Positions 35,316 through 44,438 are shown, counted from the stretch's first letter. The stretch is 64,000 bases of DNA from an uncultured Sphingomonadaceae bacterium (GCA_947496865.1 CANMEE010000001.1:1665501-1729500), one strand, 5' to 3'. The notes: generated by a model from the letters alone, not told the origin. Translations and numbers: made by a program.

Positions 35316-35780
35316 TTACTGATCGCGTGAGACTTTCTCATTGCGCTCATGGGCTTCCTGAGCTTCAACACTCATTGTCGCTATTGGCCGTGCTTCCAGC
35401 CGCTCCAGCGAAATCGGCTCACCAGTAACCTGACAATAGCCATATTCGCCTTCTTCGATTCGCCGCAAAGCCGAATCAATTTTTGATGTCAGCTTGCGTT
35501 GCCGGTCGCGTGTGCGCAGTTCCAGGCCCCAGTCGGTTTCACTAGAGGCGCGGTCATTGAGATCGGCTTCTTGAATCGGGCCATCCTGCAAATGCGCCAG
35601 AGTTTCCTTGGATTCTTCAATAATATCGTGCTTCCACTGTTCCAAAGCGCGTTTGAAATAGGCAAGCTGCTGTTCGTTCATAAATTCTTCGTCTGCACTA
35701 GGACGATAGCCATCTTCCAGGACAATTGTGTCTTTTTTGCTATCATCTGAAGCGGATGGTTTTTTCGCTGAGGACGCCAA
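35316..35780 (-). CDS. dksA: DksA/TraR family zinc-finger-like transcription factor
   Basis: A protein of about 154 residues. An N-terminal Ser/Lys-rich tail is followed by a coiled coil (NEQQLAYFKRALEQWKHDIIEESKETL with acidic tip NDRASSETD) and a C-terminal globule (ALRRIEEGEYGYCQVTGEPISLERLEARP). In classical DksA the zinc finger has four Cys. Here only one (YGYCQVTGEPI) remains, with Thr/Glu in the second position, as in alphaproteobacterial DksA variants that fold without full zinc ligation. It binds RNA polymerase and mediates (p)ppGpp effects. The start is a TTG at 35780 with GGAGAG five bases upstream. Confidence 0.9.
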   Translation of the reverse strand: MASSAKKPSASDDSKKDTIVLEDGYRPSADEEFMNEQQLAYFKRALEQWKHDIIEESKETLAHLQDGPIQEADLNDRASSETDWGLELRTRDRQRKLTSKIDSALRRIEEGEYGYCQVTGEPISLERLEARPIATMSVEAQEAHERNEKVSRDQ

Positions 35781-36073
35781 ATATACTCTCCAACATCTGC
35801 CCCCAACCCGATGGGCTGGCATACGAAAGGCTATGAAGCGGGCCTATAAACTCGGCTTTCGCCTTACACAAGATGCAATCTGTCGTAAGTTGCCAATTTT
35901 TCTCGCTATGTTGCCAGCGGCGACCAAAATTGTAGCGATAACAGGATTGTTCACCCCATTTTGTTGATTCACCTTTGTTGATAAGTCACCATTTTAAAGA
36001 GACTTTTCTTGGCGACGCGAAAGATTAGCAACGTAAACGGTATCAATTCGGGACATTAACTCTGCTCAGAGAG

Positions 36074-36093
36074 AGTCCGTTAGGGACTTTTTT
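36074..36093 (+). terminator. Short hairpin with T tract upstream of the Ser-rich gene
   Basis: A 5-bp AGTCC/GGACT stem with a 5-nt loop followed by six T. It is weak, but it has the terminator shape and sits 145 bp upstream of the next gene. It lies in the 457-bp gap 35781-36237, which otherwise holds only the hairpin at 36164-36215. Confidence 0.35.
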
Positions 36094-36163
36094 GATTTTG
36101 GAGGCGGAAACAAGGTTAACGCAATTGTGATCATCACTCTTTTCTGCGCTTTTGGTGTCTGTC

Positions 36164-36215
36164 GGAACGCCTGATGACTGTCCAGCCTTTATAGTTGGAC
36201 TGATCGATGCGTTCC
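36164..36215 (+). promoter_or_regulatory. 5' leader hairpin of the Ser-rich gene
   Basis: Nested stems: outer GGAACGC (36164-36170) with GCGTTCC (36209-36215), inner GTCCA (36180-36184) with TGGAC (36196-36200). It ends six bases before the ribosome-binding site GGAAGAGAG at 36221. It could influence translation or mRNA stability. Confidence 0.4.
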
Positions 36216-36237
36216 CAAGCGGAAGAGAGTGAACACT

Positions 36238-37599
36238 ATGTCGGTACGAATGGCTTTAGCAAAATTATGCGCTTGCACATGTGGCGGTGCTTTAATTGGC
36301 GGCGGTGCAGTCCATGTTTCGGAAGCACCAGCGGCGCCCTATGTTAAGAAGGTCGACAAGAAAAAGATTCGCGGACGCGTTTTGAAGCGGGGGCAATCAG
36401 CTCGCAAGGTTAAACGCATCCGGCGGACAGTGACCAAGACGGTTACGGCCTGTGCGCCAACCGTGGTAACGATTGCCCAGGCGCCGGCACAGCCCATTCC
36501 GCTGCCGGCACCCGCTTATATTCCAGCTCCATTGCCGGAAATTCCAGTGCTTGAAAGTGGTGGCGGTTCTGTACCTGTCGTGATTGGCGGCAGCGGCGGC
36601 TATGGCGGCGGATTTGGTGGCGGTTTCTTTGGCGGTTTCTTTGGCGGTGGCGGCGGTTCAGGCGGCGGCTCCGTTGTTATCTCCTCTACCAGCAGCGGCG
36701 GTTCTACCAGCACGTCTTCGGGCGGAAGCTCCACCAGTGGTGGCTCAACGAGCACCTCGACGGGCGGGGTATCTAGTACCGGTGGATCAACCAGCACCTC
36801 TACCGGAGGCTTTTCCAGCACCTCAACGGGTGGGTCGACCAGCACATCTTCGGGTAGTATCAGCACATCAACTGGTGGTGTCAGTACATCGACAGGCGGC
36901 GTCAGCACGTCAACAGGCGGTGTTAGCACATCCACCGGCGGTGTCAGCACGTCGACCGGTGGCGTTAGCACCTCCACAGGCGGCAGCAGCTCATCGAGTT
37001 CGTCGAGCAGCTCCAGTTCTTCGTCTAGTAGTTCCAGTTCATCCAGCTCCAGCGGTAACACGTCGAGCGGCATGACCAGCAGTGGCATGACATCGAGTGG
37101 TAACACTTCAAGTGGTCATCCCGGCACGTCAACCAGCAGCGGTAATACCAGCACGGGCAGCACCGGTTCTTCTGGTAGCAGTGGTTCGTCGGGTTCATCA
37201 GGCAGCTCTGGTTCGTCCGGAAGCTCCGGATCATCAGGTAGCAGTTCGAGTAGTTCGAGTAGTTCTTCGTCCAGTAGTTCCAGCTCTTCGAGCGGCGGTT
37301 CCAATGGTAGCAGTGGTTCGTCTGGTAGCAGCGGGTCTTCCGGTTCGTCAGGCTCAACCTCTTCGGGTGCGACAGGTGGTTCATCCAGCTTCGGCAGCAG
37401 TGGTTCGTCGAGTAGCTCGAGCAGTTCCAGCAGCAGTTCAAGCTCCAGCACCTCTTCGGGTGCCAGCAGCGGCGGATCAACAGGTGGTTCCACCGGCGGT
37501 ACCCCGGTTCCGGCCCCGCCAGTGGTCTTACTCTTCGGCGCGGGCGCAGCAGCATTGTTCGCGCGCAGCCGCAAAGCCAAGAAAGCGGTTGCCGCTTAA
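36238..37599 (+). CDS. Exported Ser/Thr/Gly-rich repeat protein with PEP-CTERM-like tail
   Basis: A 453-residue low-complexity protein. The N-terminus (MSVRMALAKLCACTCGGALIG) looks like a signal peptide. A basic, Lys/Arg-rich region (residues ~35-70) and a Pro-rich linker follow. The central ~330 residues are almost only Ser, Thr and Gly, including six heptad units of (V/I)STSTGG (36859-36984), long Ser runs and SSGSSG units. The C-terminus has VPAPP, a hydrophobic helix (VVLLFGAGAAALFA) and a basic end (RSRKAKKA), the layout of PEP-CTERM/exosortase sorting signals. Ser/Thr density suggests an O-glycosylated matrix protein. ATG 36238 suits GGAAGAGAG; GTG 36229 is the alternative. Confidence 0.8.
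   Translation: MSVRMALAKLCACTCGGALIGGGAVHVSEAPAAPYVKKVDKKKIRGRVLKRGQSARKVKRIRRTVTKTVTACAPTVVTIAQAPAQPIPLPAPAYIPAPLPEIPVLESGGGSVPVVIGGSGGYGGGFGGGFFGGFFGGGGGSGGGSVVISSTSSGGSTSTSSGGSSTSGGSTSTSTGGVSSTGGSTSTSTGGFSSTSTGGSTSTSSGSISTSTGGVSTSTGGVSTSTGGVSTSTGGVSTSTGGVSTSTGGSSSSSSSSSSSSSSSSSSSSSSSGNTSSGMTSSGMTSSGNTSSGHPGTSTSSGNTSTGSTGSSGSSGSSGSSGSSGSSGSSGSSGSSSSSSSSSSSSSSSSSSGGSNGSSGSSGSSGSSGSSGSTSSGATGGSSSFGSSGSSSSSSSSSSSSSSSTSSGASSGGSTGGSTGGTPVPAPPVVLLFGAGAAALFARSRKAKKAVAA
36859..36984 (+). repeat. Six tandem 21-bp units encoding (V/I)STSTGG
   Basis: Units begin at 36859, 36880, 36901, 36922, 36943 and 36964. The five last encode identical heptads but differ at many third codon positions. Confidence 0.9.
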
Positions 37600-37625
37600 A
37601 TAGCAACTTACTTTACGAAATTAAG

Positions 37626-37655
37626 AAGCGGCTGGAGTGATCCGGCCGCTTTTTT
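37626..37655 (+). terminator. Terminator of the Ser-rich gene
   Basis: An 11-bp stem (37626-37636 with 37641-37651, one G-T pair), a GTGA loop and a run of T, 27 bp after the stop codon. Confidence 0.85.
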
Positions 37656-37715
37656 GTTGGGTGGTTGGCGCTCCGCACTTGAACCACAGCCCGTGTCTCG
37701 GCATAGGCTTGTCCC

Positions 37716-38999
37716 ATGCATGATCTAAAAACTATCAGAGAAAACGCGGCCGATTTTGATGCCGCTCTGGCGCGGCGCGGCGTGGAGCCGGTGGCCGCTC
37801 ATCTTTTGGCATTGGATGAAGAGAATCGCAGTATCGCGACCAAGCTTCAAGAGGGCCAAGCCCGCCGCAATGAAGCCTCTAAAGCCATTGGCAAAGCCAA
37901 GGGGCAGGGCGATGAGGAAACCGCTCAGGCCTTGATGGCGGAAGTATCGGAACTGAAAGCGAGCTTACCCCTATTGGAAGAGCAACAACGCGCGGTGTCA
38001 GGAAAATTGCAGGACGCTTTGGCGGCACTGCCTAATGTGCCTAAGGCCGATGTGCCAGAAGGCGCGGATGAAGACGATAATGTCGAAGTGGAACGCTGGG
38101 GCGCGCCGCGTAACTTTGATTTTAAGCCCCGCGAGCATAGCGATATCGGTCCGCCGCTGGGTCTGGATTTTGAAACCGCAGCGGCTATGTCCGGTGCGCG
38201 TTTCGCGTTTTTGCGCGGTCAAATGGCGCGGCTGCAGCGCGCCATCGGGCAATATATGCTTGACCAACAAACGTCGGTAAATGGCTTTCAGGAATGTGCG
38301 CCACCGGTGCTGGTACGTGATGAGGCCATGTTCGGCACTGGCCAGCTGCCCAAATTCTCGGAAGACTCGTTTCAAACCACTAACGGTCATTGGCTGATAC
38401 CGACCGCTGAGGTCAGCTTGACCAATAGCGTGAGCGGTCAGATATTGGATGAGGCGCAGTTACCGATCCGTCTGACTGCGCTGACGCCTTGCTTTCGCAG
38501 CGAAGCGGGATCGGCTGGCAAAGATACCAAAGGCTTGATCCGTCAGCACCAGTTTGAGAAGGTCGAAATGGTCGCGATTGTCCACCCCGATCATAGCGAT
38601 GCGGAGCATCTGCGGATGACCGAAGCGGCGGAATCCATCCTCAAGGCGCTGGAACTGCCCTATCGCAAAATGCTGCTGTGCACCGGTGATATGGGCGCAA
38701 CAGCGCGCAAAACCTATGATCTGGAAGTCTGGCTACCGGGGCAAGATACCTATCGAGAGATTTCGAGTGTCTCGACTTGCGGCGATTATCAGGCGCGGCG
38801 GATGAATGCACGTTTCCGTCCGGAAGGCGAAACCAAAGGCACGCAATTTATCCATACACTGAACGGGTCCGGCCTCGCGGTTGGCCGCACGTTGGTTGCT
38901 GTGCTGGAAAATTTTCAACAGCAAGACGGATCTGTCACAATTCCTGATGCCTTAAAACCTTATATGGGTGGAATCGAAAAACTGGAGCCTGCAAGCTAA
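37716..38999 (+). CDS. serS: Seryl-tRNA synthetase
   Basis: Charges tRNA-Ser. The 427-residue class II synthetase has an N-terminal long helical hairpin that binds tRNA (residues ~1-105, [17 protein letters not shown] to [21 protein letters not shown]). Motif 2 is seen as [26 protein letters not shown] and motif 3 as [18 protein letters not shown]. The substrate loop is TAEVSLTN. The stop overlaps the surE start by one base (TAATG). Confidence 0.97.
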   Translation: MHDLKTIRENAADFDAALARRGVEPVAAHLLALDEENRSIATKLQEGQARRNEASKAIGKAKGQGDEETAQALMAEVSELKASLPLLEEQQRAVSGKLQDALAALPNVPKADVPEGADEDDNVEVERWGAPRNFDFKPREHSDIGPPLGLDFETAAAMSGARFAFLRGQMARLQRAIGQYMLDQQTSVNGFQECAPPVLVRDEAMFGTGQLPKFSEDSFQTTNGHWLIPTAEVSLTNSVSGQILDEAQLPIRLTALTPCFRSEAGSAGKDTKGLIRQHQFEKVEMVAIVHPDHSDAEHLRMTEAAESILKALELPYRKMLLCTGDMGATARKTYDLEVWLPGQDTYREISSVSTCGDYQARRMNARFRPEGETKGTQFIHTLNGSGLAVGRTLVAVLENFQQQDGSVTIPDALKPYMGGIEKLEPAS

Positions 39000-39766
39000 T
39001 GCGCATATTGCTGACCAATGACGACGGATTTGACGCACCGGGCATGAAGGTGCTGCTCGACATTGCGCAGCATTTTTCTAATGATATCTGGATCGTTGCA
39101 CCATCGGATGAAAATTCAGGTGCAGGTCATTCCTTGACGCTGACCCGGCCTTTGCGTGTTCGCAAGCGCGGCGACCAACAATATTCGGTCGACGGCACGC
39201 CGACGGACAGCGTGATGATGGCGATTGCGAAAATTATGAAAGATGGCTTGCCGGACTTGATCCTTTCAGGCGTCAATCGTGGGGCCAATCTTGGCGAAGA
39301 CGTTACCTATTCGGGGACGGCCTCTGCCGCCATGGAGGGCGCATTAGCGGGTATTCCATCGATTGCGATCAGCCAAGCCTATGCGCGTGGCGATATGGGG
39401 GATGAGGTGCCTTTTGAGGCGGCCTTGCAATGGGGCGAACGGGTGCTGCGTCCGCTGATCAAGCAGCGCATGGATCACCGGACCTTGGTCAATATCAACT
39501 TCCCGGCGCTGCCCGCCAGTGAGGTCAAGGGCATTCGCGTGGTATCTCAAGGTATTCGTGATTATGGGCGCATGCAATTTATAAGCAACCGTGATCCGCG
39601 CGGCTTTGAATATCATTGGCTAAATCTTGGCCCGATGGTTGAAACGCCAGCTCATAGCACGGATCTCGAAGCCATTGCGGATGGCTATATCTCCATCACG
39701 CCGCTGCATTTGGACCTCACCCACTATGAGTCGATGGACAGTCTGAAAAAGCTTTACAACAAATAG
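38999..39766 (+). CDS. surE: 5'/3'-nucleotidase SurE
   Basis: A metal-dependent nucleoside monophosphate phosphatase of 255 residues. The active-site signature is RILLTNDDGFDAPGM at the N-terminus, then SGAGHSLTLTRPLR, DGTPTDSV, LSGVNRGANLGEDVTYSGTASAAMEG and VNINFPALP. It is coupled to serS. In many proteobacteria the next genes would be pcm or nlpD; here the nlpD-like gene is 16 kb away at 55733. Confidence 0.97.
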   Translation: MRILLTNDDGFDAPGMKVLLDIAQHFSNDIWIVAPSDENSGAGHSLTLTRPLRVRKRGDQQYSVDGTPTDSVMMAIAKIMKDGLPDLILSGVNRGANLGEDVTYSGTASAAMEGALAGIPSIAISQAYARGDMGDEVPFEAALQWGERVLRPLIKQRMDHRTLVNINFPALPASEVKGIRVVSQGIRDYGRMQFISNRDPRGFEYHWLNLGPMVETPAHSTDLEAIADGYISITPLHLDLTHYESMDSLKKLYNK

Positions 39767-39856
39767 AATAAGTTCGTTACGGCGATTCCTGAGAGCTGAG
39801 CTTTCTTTACACGTAGCCCATATTATGCAAGCTTCGATGCTAAAGAGGAGCTGGTG

Positions 39857-40801
39857 ATGGAAATGAAGCAGAATATGTTAGCGGCCTTGGGTTGCACAAT
39901 TTTGGGACTGGCGCTTTTGCCGTCTCCTGCGATAGCGACTTTTACTGATCCACGTTCATCTGATGAGGATATCGTCGTTACAGGCAATAAAACGACAAAA
40001 GCTGAAATTGCTGATTTTATCAGGACAACCATCGCAACGCCAAAAGGCGGCAGATATGACGGGCAATATGCAAGATTTGCGCAAGCAGTCTGTCCCAAAG
40101 TTGTTGGATTGTCCGCCGAGAACAAGCGCCAAGTGGAAAAGCGAATGCGCGGTGTAGCAAAGGCGGCAGACATGCCGGTTGCAAAAGAGGATTGCAAACC
40201 GAATGTATTCGTTATGGTTGTTTCTGATGGCAATGAAGCCGTATCAATGGTCCGCAAAAAAAGGTCGCGACTATTTGGCAATATGCCTCAATATGAGAGA
40301 GAACGGATCGCAAAAAGTGGCGGGCCCGCTTATGCTTGGAAACGCATCCAGGCAAGCTCTGCAGAGACCGGCGCTCTTCAAAACTCTGATGATACAGAAC
40401 CTCTCCCGGTTGTTGGTGCTACAACAGAAGTCCCGGTTATGAGATCGAACGTCAAGTCTCGGATCAAACGAACGATTAAGCAAACTATGACTCATTCCTT
40501 TGTGTTGCTCGAAAAGGACGCACTGGTTGATCTGACCACAATTCAGATTGCCGATTATGCTGCGATGCGCTCTTACATTGATACTAGGGACAGTCAAACT
40601 GACCAGGCGCCCGGCTACTCTATTCTAGCGCTATTTGATTCTCCTCAAACCAACCAAAAAATTCCAAACTCAATCAGTGAAATGGATTTGATGCTGCTAA
40701 GCTCTCTCTATAACTCTCCATCTGATGTCTCTGCGTCGAAGCAAAGCGCAGCGATGTTGCACCGATTTGAAAAAGAGCTGACGTCCCGTAAGCACGATTA
40801 A
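39857..40801 (+). CDS. Hypothetical secreted protein (314 aa)
   Basis: A signal peptide (hydrophobic ALGCTILGLALLPSPAIA, cleavage near residue 29) precedes a mature part that starts with DEDIVVTGNKTTKAEIADFI, the 'I-V-V-T-G' opening typical of many sphingomonad periplasmic proteins. Conserved-looking features are a VCPKVVGL segment, a second Cys (KEDCKPNVFVMVV) and RTIKQTMTHSFVLLEKDALVDLTTIQIADYAAMR near residue 200. Homologues in this order are uncharacterised as far as I know. AGGAG lies seven bases before ATG 39857. It is the first gene after the serS-surE pair and probably separately transcribed. Confidence 0.75.
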   Translation: MEMKQNMLAALGCTILGLALLPSPAIATFTDPRSSDEDIVVTGNKTTKAEIADFIRTTIATPKGGRYDGQYARFAQAVCPKVVGLSAENKRQVEKRMRGVAKAADMPVAKEDCKPNVFVMVVSDGNEAVSMVRKKRSRLFGNMPQYERERIAKSGGPAYAWKRIQASSAETGALQNSDDTEPLPVVGATTEVPVMRSNVKSRIKRTIKQTMTHSFVLLEKDALVDLTTIQIADYAAMRSYIDTRDSQTDQAPGYSILALFDSPQTNQKIPNSISEMDLMLLSSLYNSPSDVSASKQSAAMLHRFEKELTSRKHD

Positions 40802-40914
40802 CCAGTCTGCATTGTTGATATTTGTCGAGGATCCTCAGGTCCACTTCCTTTCCGCGAGGGAATAAGAGATTGATATCGTGGCGAATCTATTGTGCAGACG
40901 AACTATAGCGGTTG

Positions 40915-42216
40915 CTATATTTGTCTAAAATCAAGTGGTCGACGCGAGTTAGTTTTGTTTGAAAGCCAGTATAAAATTGTCCCCATTGCTATCATAGCCA
41001 TTGTCGAGAAAATGGCGGTTACCGGAACTTGTAATGACATCCAAACCAGCATTGCTGCTGCAATTGGTATTATCATCAGCCACCGTGGTCCGACGGAATC
41101 TTTTAGTCTCCGGAAATTGTTTTTCCACAGGACAATGAAAGAGATGATTGTAAGCGCAAAGACGACTTGTTCTATGGCGGCCAGCAGAATCGCAAGCGTT
41201 GCAAACGAGCCGGAAACTGCAATTGTGATGACGATGGCGGCATAGGCAAGGATAGCGATGTCGGGAGTGAGAAAGCGGTTGGAAATATGGGAGAAGATGC
41301 TTGGCAAAAGCTTCCTTTCGCTCATTCCGAAAATGATGCGCGGGAAGGTCACAAAACCAACTAGCTGATTTGTGCCGATGGAAAAAACGACCGCGACACT
41401 AATCAATACCGCTCCCCAATCTCCCAAGAGCTTTTGAGCCGCCGCAGCCAATGGCTTGTCTGTCGCACCTGTTTCAGGGCCGATCGCGATATAGGCCCAT
41501 TGAACGAGCGCGTAGAATATCGCTACTCCGGCCAATCCCAGAAAGACTGAACGAAACAGAGTTTTGCGCGGATCCTTGGTTTCACCGGCGATGACGACAG
41601 ATGTTCCGAAACCCGAAAACGCATAGGCAATTAACAAGGCGACCGACTCCAGCCCTGAAAAGGCAGGCAATTTAATGGCAGTGGGTAGGCCATTCGTTCC
41701 TATGCCAAGCACGCAAAGAAGGAACAACGGAGCGAGCTTCAGAAAGGTGCCAATCCAAATACCGCCAATGGAGCGCCTGGTTCCGGCAATAGTGAGAATG
41801 GTGACGAAGGCGATCAAAGCGACGATCGTTATCGGACGCGCAATAGCGCCGTCAAAAATCGGAAAGAGCGCCGCCAGATAGGAGACCAGCACATGGAAGT
41901 TTGCGGCCCTGCCAGTGCTGCTAGCGCAAATTATAAACCAACCCGTCTGAAAACCGGCAAATTTGCCCAGTGCTGTACTGATGTGCAGCTGCGCCCCTCC
42001 CGATCTTTCAAATAATGTCGATAGTTTTGCGATAATCGCTGCCGAACAGGCGATTGGAATGGCAAAAAGCAGAATTGCGAAAGGTGCAAAATTACCAAGA
42101 CCTGCATAAAGCAAAGCCGGTAATGCAAAGATACCCGCTCCAATCATCCCGTTGATGTTCAGCAGGGTCGCTGCTGTGGTGCCTATCACACGAGGGGGAG
42201 CGAGTTTGTCGGACAC
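40915..42216 (-). CDS. APC-family amino acid permease
   Basis: A 433-residue polytopic transporter with about twelve helices. The substrate-loop signature of the APC superfamily is seen in the first helix (NINGMIGAGIFALPAL). AYAFSGFGTSVVIAGETKDPRKTL is the helix 6 region, and FPRIIFGMSERKLLPSIF the loop after helix 8. It probably imports or exchanges amino acids; the substrate is unknown. The GTG start at 42216 overlaps the stop of the upstream MFS gene, so the two are one transcript. Confidence 0.9.
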   Translation of the reverse strand: MSDKLAPPRVIGTTAATLLNINGMIGAGIFALPALLYAGLGNFAPFAILLFAIPIACSAAIIAKLSTLFERSGGAQLHISTALGKFAGFQTGWFIICASSTGRAANFHVLVSYLAALFPIFDGAIARPITIVALIAFVTILTIAGTRRSIGGIWIGTFLKLAPLFLLCVLGIGTNGLPTAIKLPAFSGLESVALLIAYAFSGFGTSVVIAGETKDPRKTLFRSVFLGLAGVAIFYALVQWAYIAIGPETGATDKPLAAAAQKLLGDWGAVLISVAVVFSIGTNQLVGFVTFPRIIFGMSERKLLPSIFSHISNRFLTPDIAILAYAAIVITIAVSGSFATLAILLAAIEQVVFALTIISFIVLWKNNFRRLKDSVGPRWLMIIPIAAAMLVWMSLQVPVTAIFSTMAMIAMGTILYWLSNKTNSRRPLDFRQI

Positions 42217-43556
42217 TAGCTTTGTTCGCCCTGCTTCAACTCAGCATCAGTACCAATTTGCCGGGTAGGAAATTTCACGACGAGCAAAACCAGAACCGAA
42301 ACAGCCTGCACAGCAACCAAAAACATCAGCATCGCTTTTGGCTCGGCCAGCACCGCGATGGATGCAATTAAAATGCCGGCGAGACTTATGCCCATGTTGG
42401 CGACGGCCATGAAAACGGAAAACTGGGTGGCCGCTATGGCGGGTGGGCTCAGTCGCATGTTGATAACAACAGTGCTAATCCCGCATAACGAATAAAGTAA
42501 GAGCCAGCCAATGACAAAGTTGACCAATATCCGCGGATCCGTCCAACTGTCTGCGGACCAAATCATCCAGCTGAGCAGCATCATATAGCCGATCCGTAAA
42601 ACCCATAAGGCGCGTTGGGCGCCAATTTTGCCTATCGCAAGCCCGCCAATGGTAATCGCCGCAAGCCCCGCGATAAGCTGGGCGGTGCCGTTGAGCGATC
42701 CGAGTTGATCTTCCGACCAACCCGTATGGCTGGTGGCGATTAGCGGTACCGCGATAATGCATATTCCATAGGTCAGGCCCGTGGTTATCAGGGGCACGAA
42801 CCACAACAAACTGCGCACCGAAAGCGTATTTTTCAGAGCGGCCAATAGCAATGGTAACCAGCTGTCCGACTGCGCCAAAATGTTCACGTCCTGCGCTTCA
42901 CCGATTGACCAGGGAAGGCGCCGCTCGCCGACGCGTTCGCGCGTCCAGATAATATGGATAGTGACCAGCAGAACCAGAATCGCGCAGGCAATATAGGCGG
43001 CGCTCGCGCCAAAGGCATAGATCACCGCCCCTGTAAACGAAGCAGAGGCCGCCATGCCCAAAATCTGACCGCCCGACGCAAGTCCTCCGCCCATGGATCG
43101 TTCGGATTCGGGCAGAATATCAACCGTTAGTCCATCAACGGCGACGTCCTGAAAAACAGTGGCGGTGTTAACCGCAAGCCCGGCAATCCCAAGCAGCAAA
43201 ATATCGCGCGGCCCCGGATCGACTATCGCGAATATGATGAGACATGCGATCATCACGGCCTGCGCCCCGATAATCCAGATCCGGCGACGGCCCATGGAAA
43301 GCAGCGTGTAGCGGTCCATGACCACGCCCGCGATAAATTTGAAACTCCAGGGAATACCGACCATCGCCACAACAAAGCCGATATCCTGCGCGCTCGCGCC
43401 GTTGACGGCCATCCATGCCGGTATGGCGAAATCAAACAGGCCAAGCGGTATGCCTTGCCCTGCATAGAGCAGGAAAATCGTGAACAAGCGCCAATTGCGG
43501 TTTTCTGCAAGAGATACCGGCATAGACGAAGGGCTTTGTAGCGCTAAGGATTCCAA
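42216..43556 (-). CDS. MFS transporter (AmpG-like)
   Basis: A 446-residue major facilitator with about twelve helices. Features resemble the AmpG/SLC33 branch: FLLYAGQGIPLGLFDFAIPAW in helix 1, GIPWSFKFIAGVVMDRY, NTATVFQDVAVDGLTVDILPESERSMGGGL in helices 4-5. AmpG imports muropeptides for wall recycling, but substrate assignment here is tentative. The TTG start at 43556 has a strong GGGGGA site; ATG 43523 lacks one. It is coupled to the downstream permease. Confidence 0.85.
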   Translation of the reverse strand: MESLALQSPSSMPVSLAENRNWRLFTIFLLYAGQGIPLGLFDFAIPAWMAVNGASAQDIGFVVAMVGIPWSFKFIAGVVMDRYTLLSMGRRRIWIIGAQAVMIACLIIFAIVDPGPRDILLLGIAGLAVNTATVFQDVAVDGLTVDILPESERSMGGGLASGGQILGMAASASFTGAVIYAFGASAAYIACAILVLLVTIHIIWTRERVGERRLPWSIGEAQDVNILAQSDSWLPLLLAALKNTLSVRSLLWFVPLITTGLTYGICIIAVPLIATSHTGWSEDQLGSLNGTAQLIAGLAAITIGGLAIGKIGAQRALWVLRIGYMMLLSWMIWSADSWTDPRILVNFVIGWLLLYSLCGISTVVINMRLSPPAIAATQFSVFMAVANMGISLAGILIASIAVLAEPKAMLMFLVAVQAVSVLVLLVVKFPTRQIGTDAELKQGEQS

Positions 43557-43629
43557 AATATTCCCCCATCGAGCGCAGGTTGGAAAAACCCGCTTCGATA
43601 CGTCCTGTCTCTGTGAATTTATTGTAAGA

Positions 43630-43669
43630 TACCCGGCGAATGACGGGTCGCATATTCATTCGCCGGGTA
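43630..43669. repeat. Perfect 14-bp inverted repeat
   Basis: Arms 43630-43643 and 43656-43669 pair perfectly over 14 bp with a 12-nt loop. There is no T tract on either strand. It lies between the small secreted protein gene (ends 43759) and the MFS gene (starts 43556), both on the minus strand. It may terminate the first or act as an operator for the second. Confidence 0.7.
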
Positions 43670-43758
43670 CAGAGCGGGGTCAGGATTGATAGCGCTTGAG
43701 GAGCACGATCAGCCCTATGCCAGATGCATTAAGACCTCGTCATTTTGGTGCATTTCGT

Positions 43759-44220
43759 CTATTTGACTTCGACTTTGCGCAACATATAGCTTCCGGTTAT
43801 GGACCGGATCGTGGGATAGAGATCTTTCGAAATCTGCCGGGATTCTTTTACCTTTGTCTCGCCCCATTCTTTCATGAAGGCATCATATTTTTTCTTATTC
43901 GGTTCCAAATCAGCGGTATTTGCGAACTTGGTCAGTAAAACCATGTTGAACGAGCCAGAAGCTCCCAATTCGCTGCGATAAATTGCATAATCTTCGATCT
44001 GGCCGAGCTTCTTGGCGACTTCGTTGGACGCAATCCACGTCGAACGCAGGCCTTCCAGATAATAGTCTTCCATATTGGCGTCTATCTTGATGGTATCCAT
44101 TATCCAGACAGAATCAGAAACGGTGTAGTCCTTGAACACTTCAAGTTGGGCCTGCGCAGGCGTTGCGGTTGCCAAAACACTGACTGCTGCGATCGCAGCT
44201 AATTTCATTAAATTCTTCAT
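43759..44220 (-). CDS. Small secreted protein (153 aa), putative regulon member
   Basis: The signal peptide MKNLMKLAAIAAVSVLAT ends at AQA before residue 25. The mature ~129 residues are mostly charged and helical (ASNEVAKKLGQIEDYAIYR, KKKYDAFMKEWGETKVKESRQI), with no Cys. I do not recognise a family with certainty. The ATG at 44220 has GGGGA seven bases upstream; ATG 44226 would be too close to it. The gene is divergent from the winged-helix/TPR regulator, and a 44-bp element shared with the autotransporter promoter lies 57 bp upstream of the ATG. Confidence 0.75.
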   Translation of the reverse strand: MKNLMKLAAIAAVSVLATATPAQAQLEVFKDYTVSDSVWIMDTIKIDANMEDYYLEGLRSTWIASNEVAKKLGQIEDYAIYRSELGASGSFNMVLLTKFANTADLEPNKKKYDAFMKEWGETKVKESRQISKDLYPTIRSITGSYMLRKVEVK

Positions 44221-44276
44221 GTCCATTCCCCTATTTTATGATCGGCATCCCTGCCTGCCATTTGGTTAGCCGGTGG

Positions 44277-44320
44277 CTGCGTCAAAATCCTGATGGAAAA
44301 TATGATGTTTTTATGATGGA
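44277..44320 (-). promoter_or_regulatory. Shared 44-bp operator element, copy 1
   Basis: Read on the minus strand it matches 48544-48587 at 39 of 44 positions; 31 of the first 34 are identical. It has ATCAT, ATCAT and ATCA half-sites spaced 11 and 12 bp. It lies between the secreted protein start (44220) and the regulator start (44439). Confidence 0.7.
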
Positions 44321-44438
44321 GCGGATTAGCGGTAGCGGCGGAAATCAGCGGATTTACCGTATCTGTCAGATTTATAACGAATAATTTTGGTGCGTAGTTG
44401 AAAAAAATCGGCTATTTTTAGACCAGCGGGGAGTATGA

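Noticed and set aside
36859..36984. Regularly spaced repeats considered as a CRISPR array
   Set aside because: Units are 21 bp, contiguous, without spacers, and encode a repeated peptide inside an open frame. No cas genes are present.
36600..37106. Leu/Glu/Pro-rich open frame on the minus strand (and similar frames on both strands of 36.6-37.6 kb)
   Set aside because: These are antisense or shifted readings of the Ser/Gly repeats; low-complexity DNA keeps several frames open.
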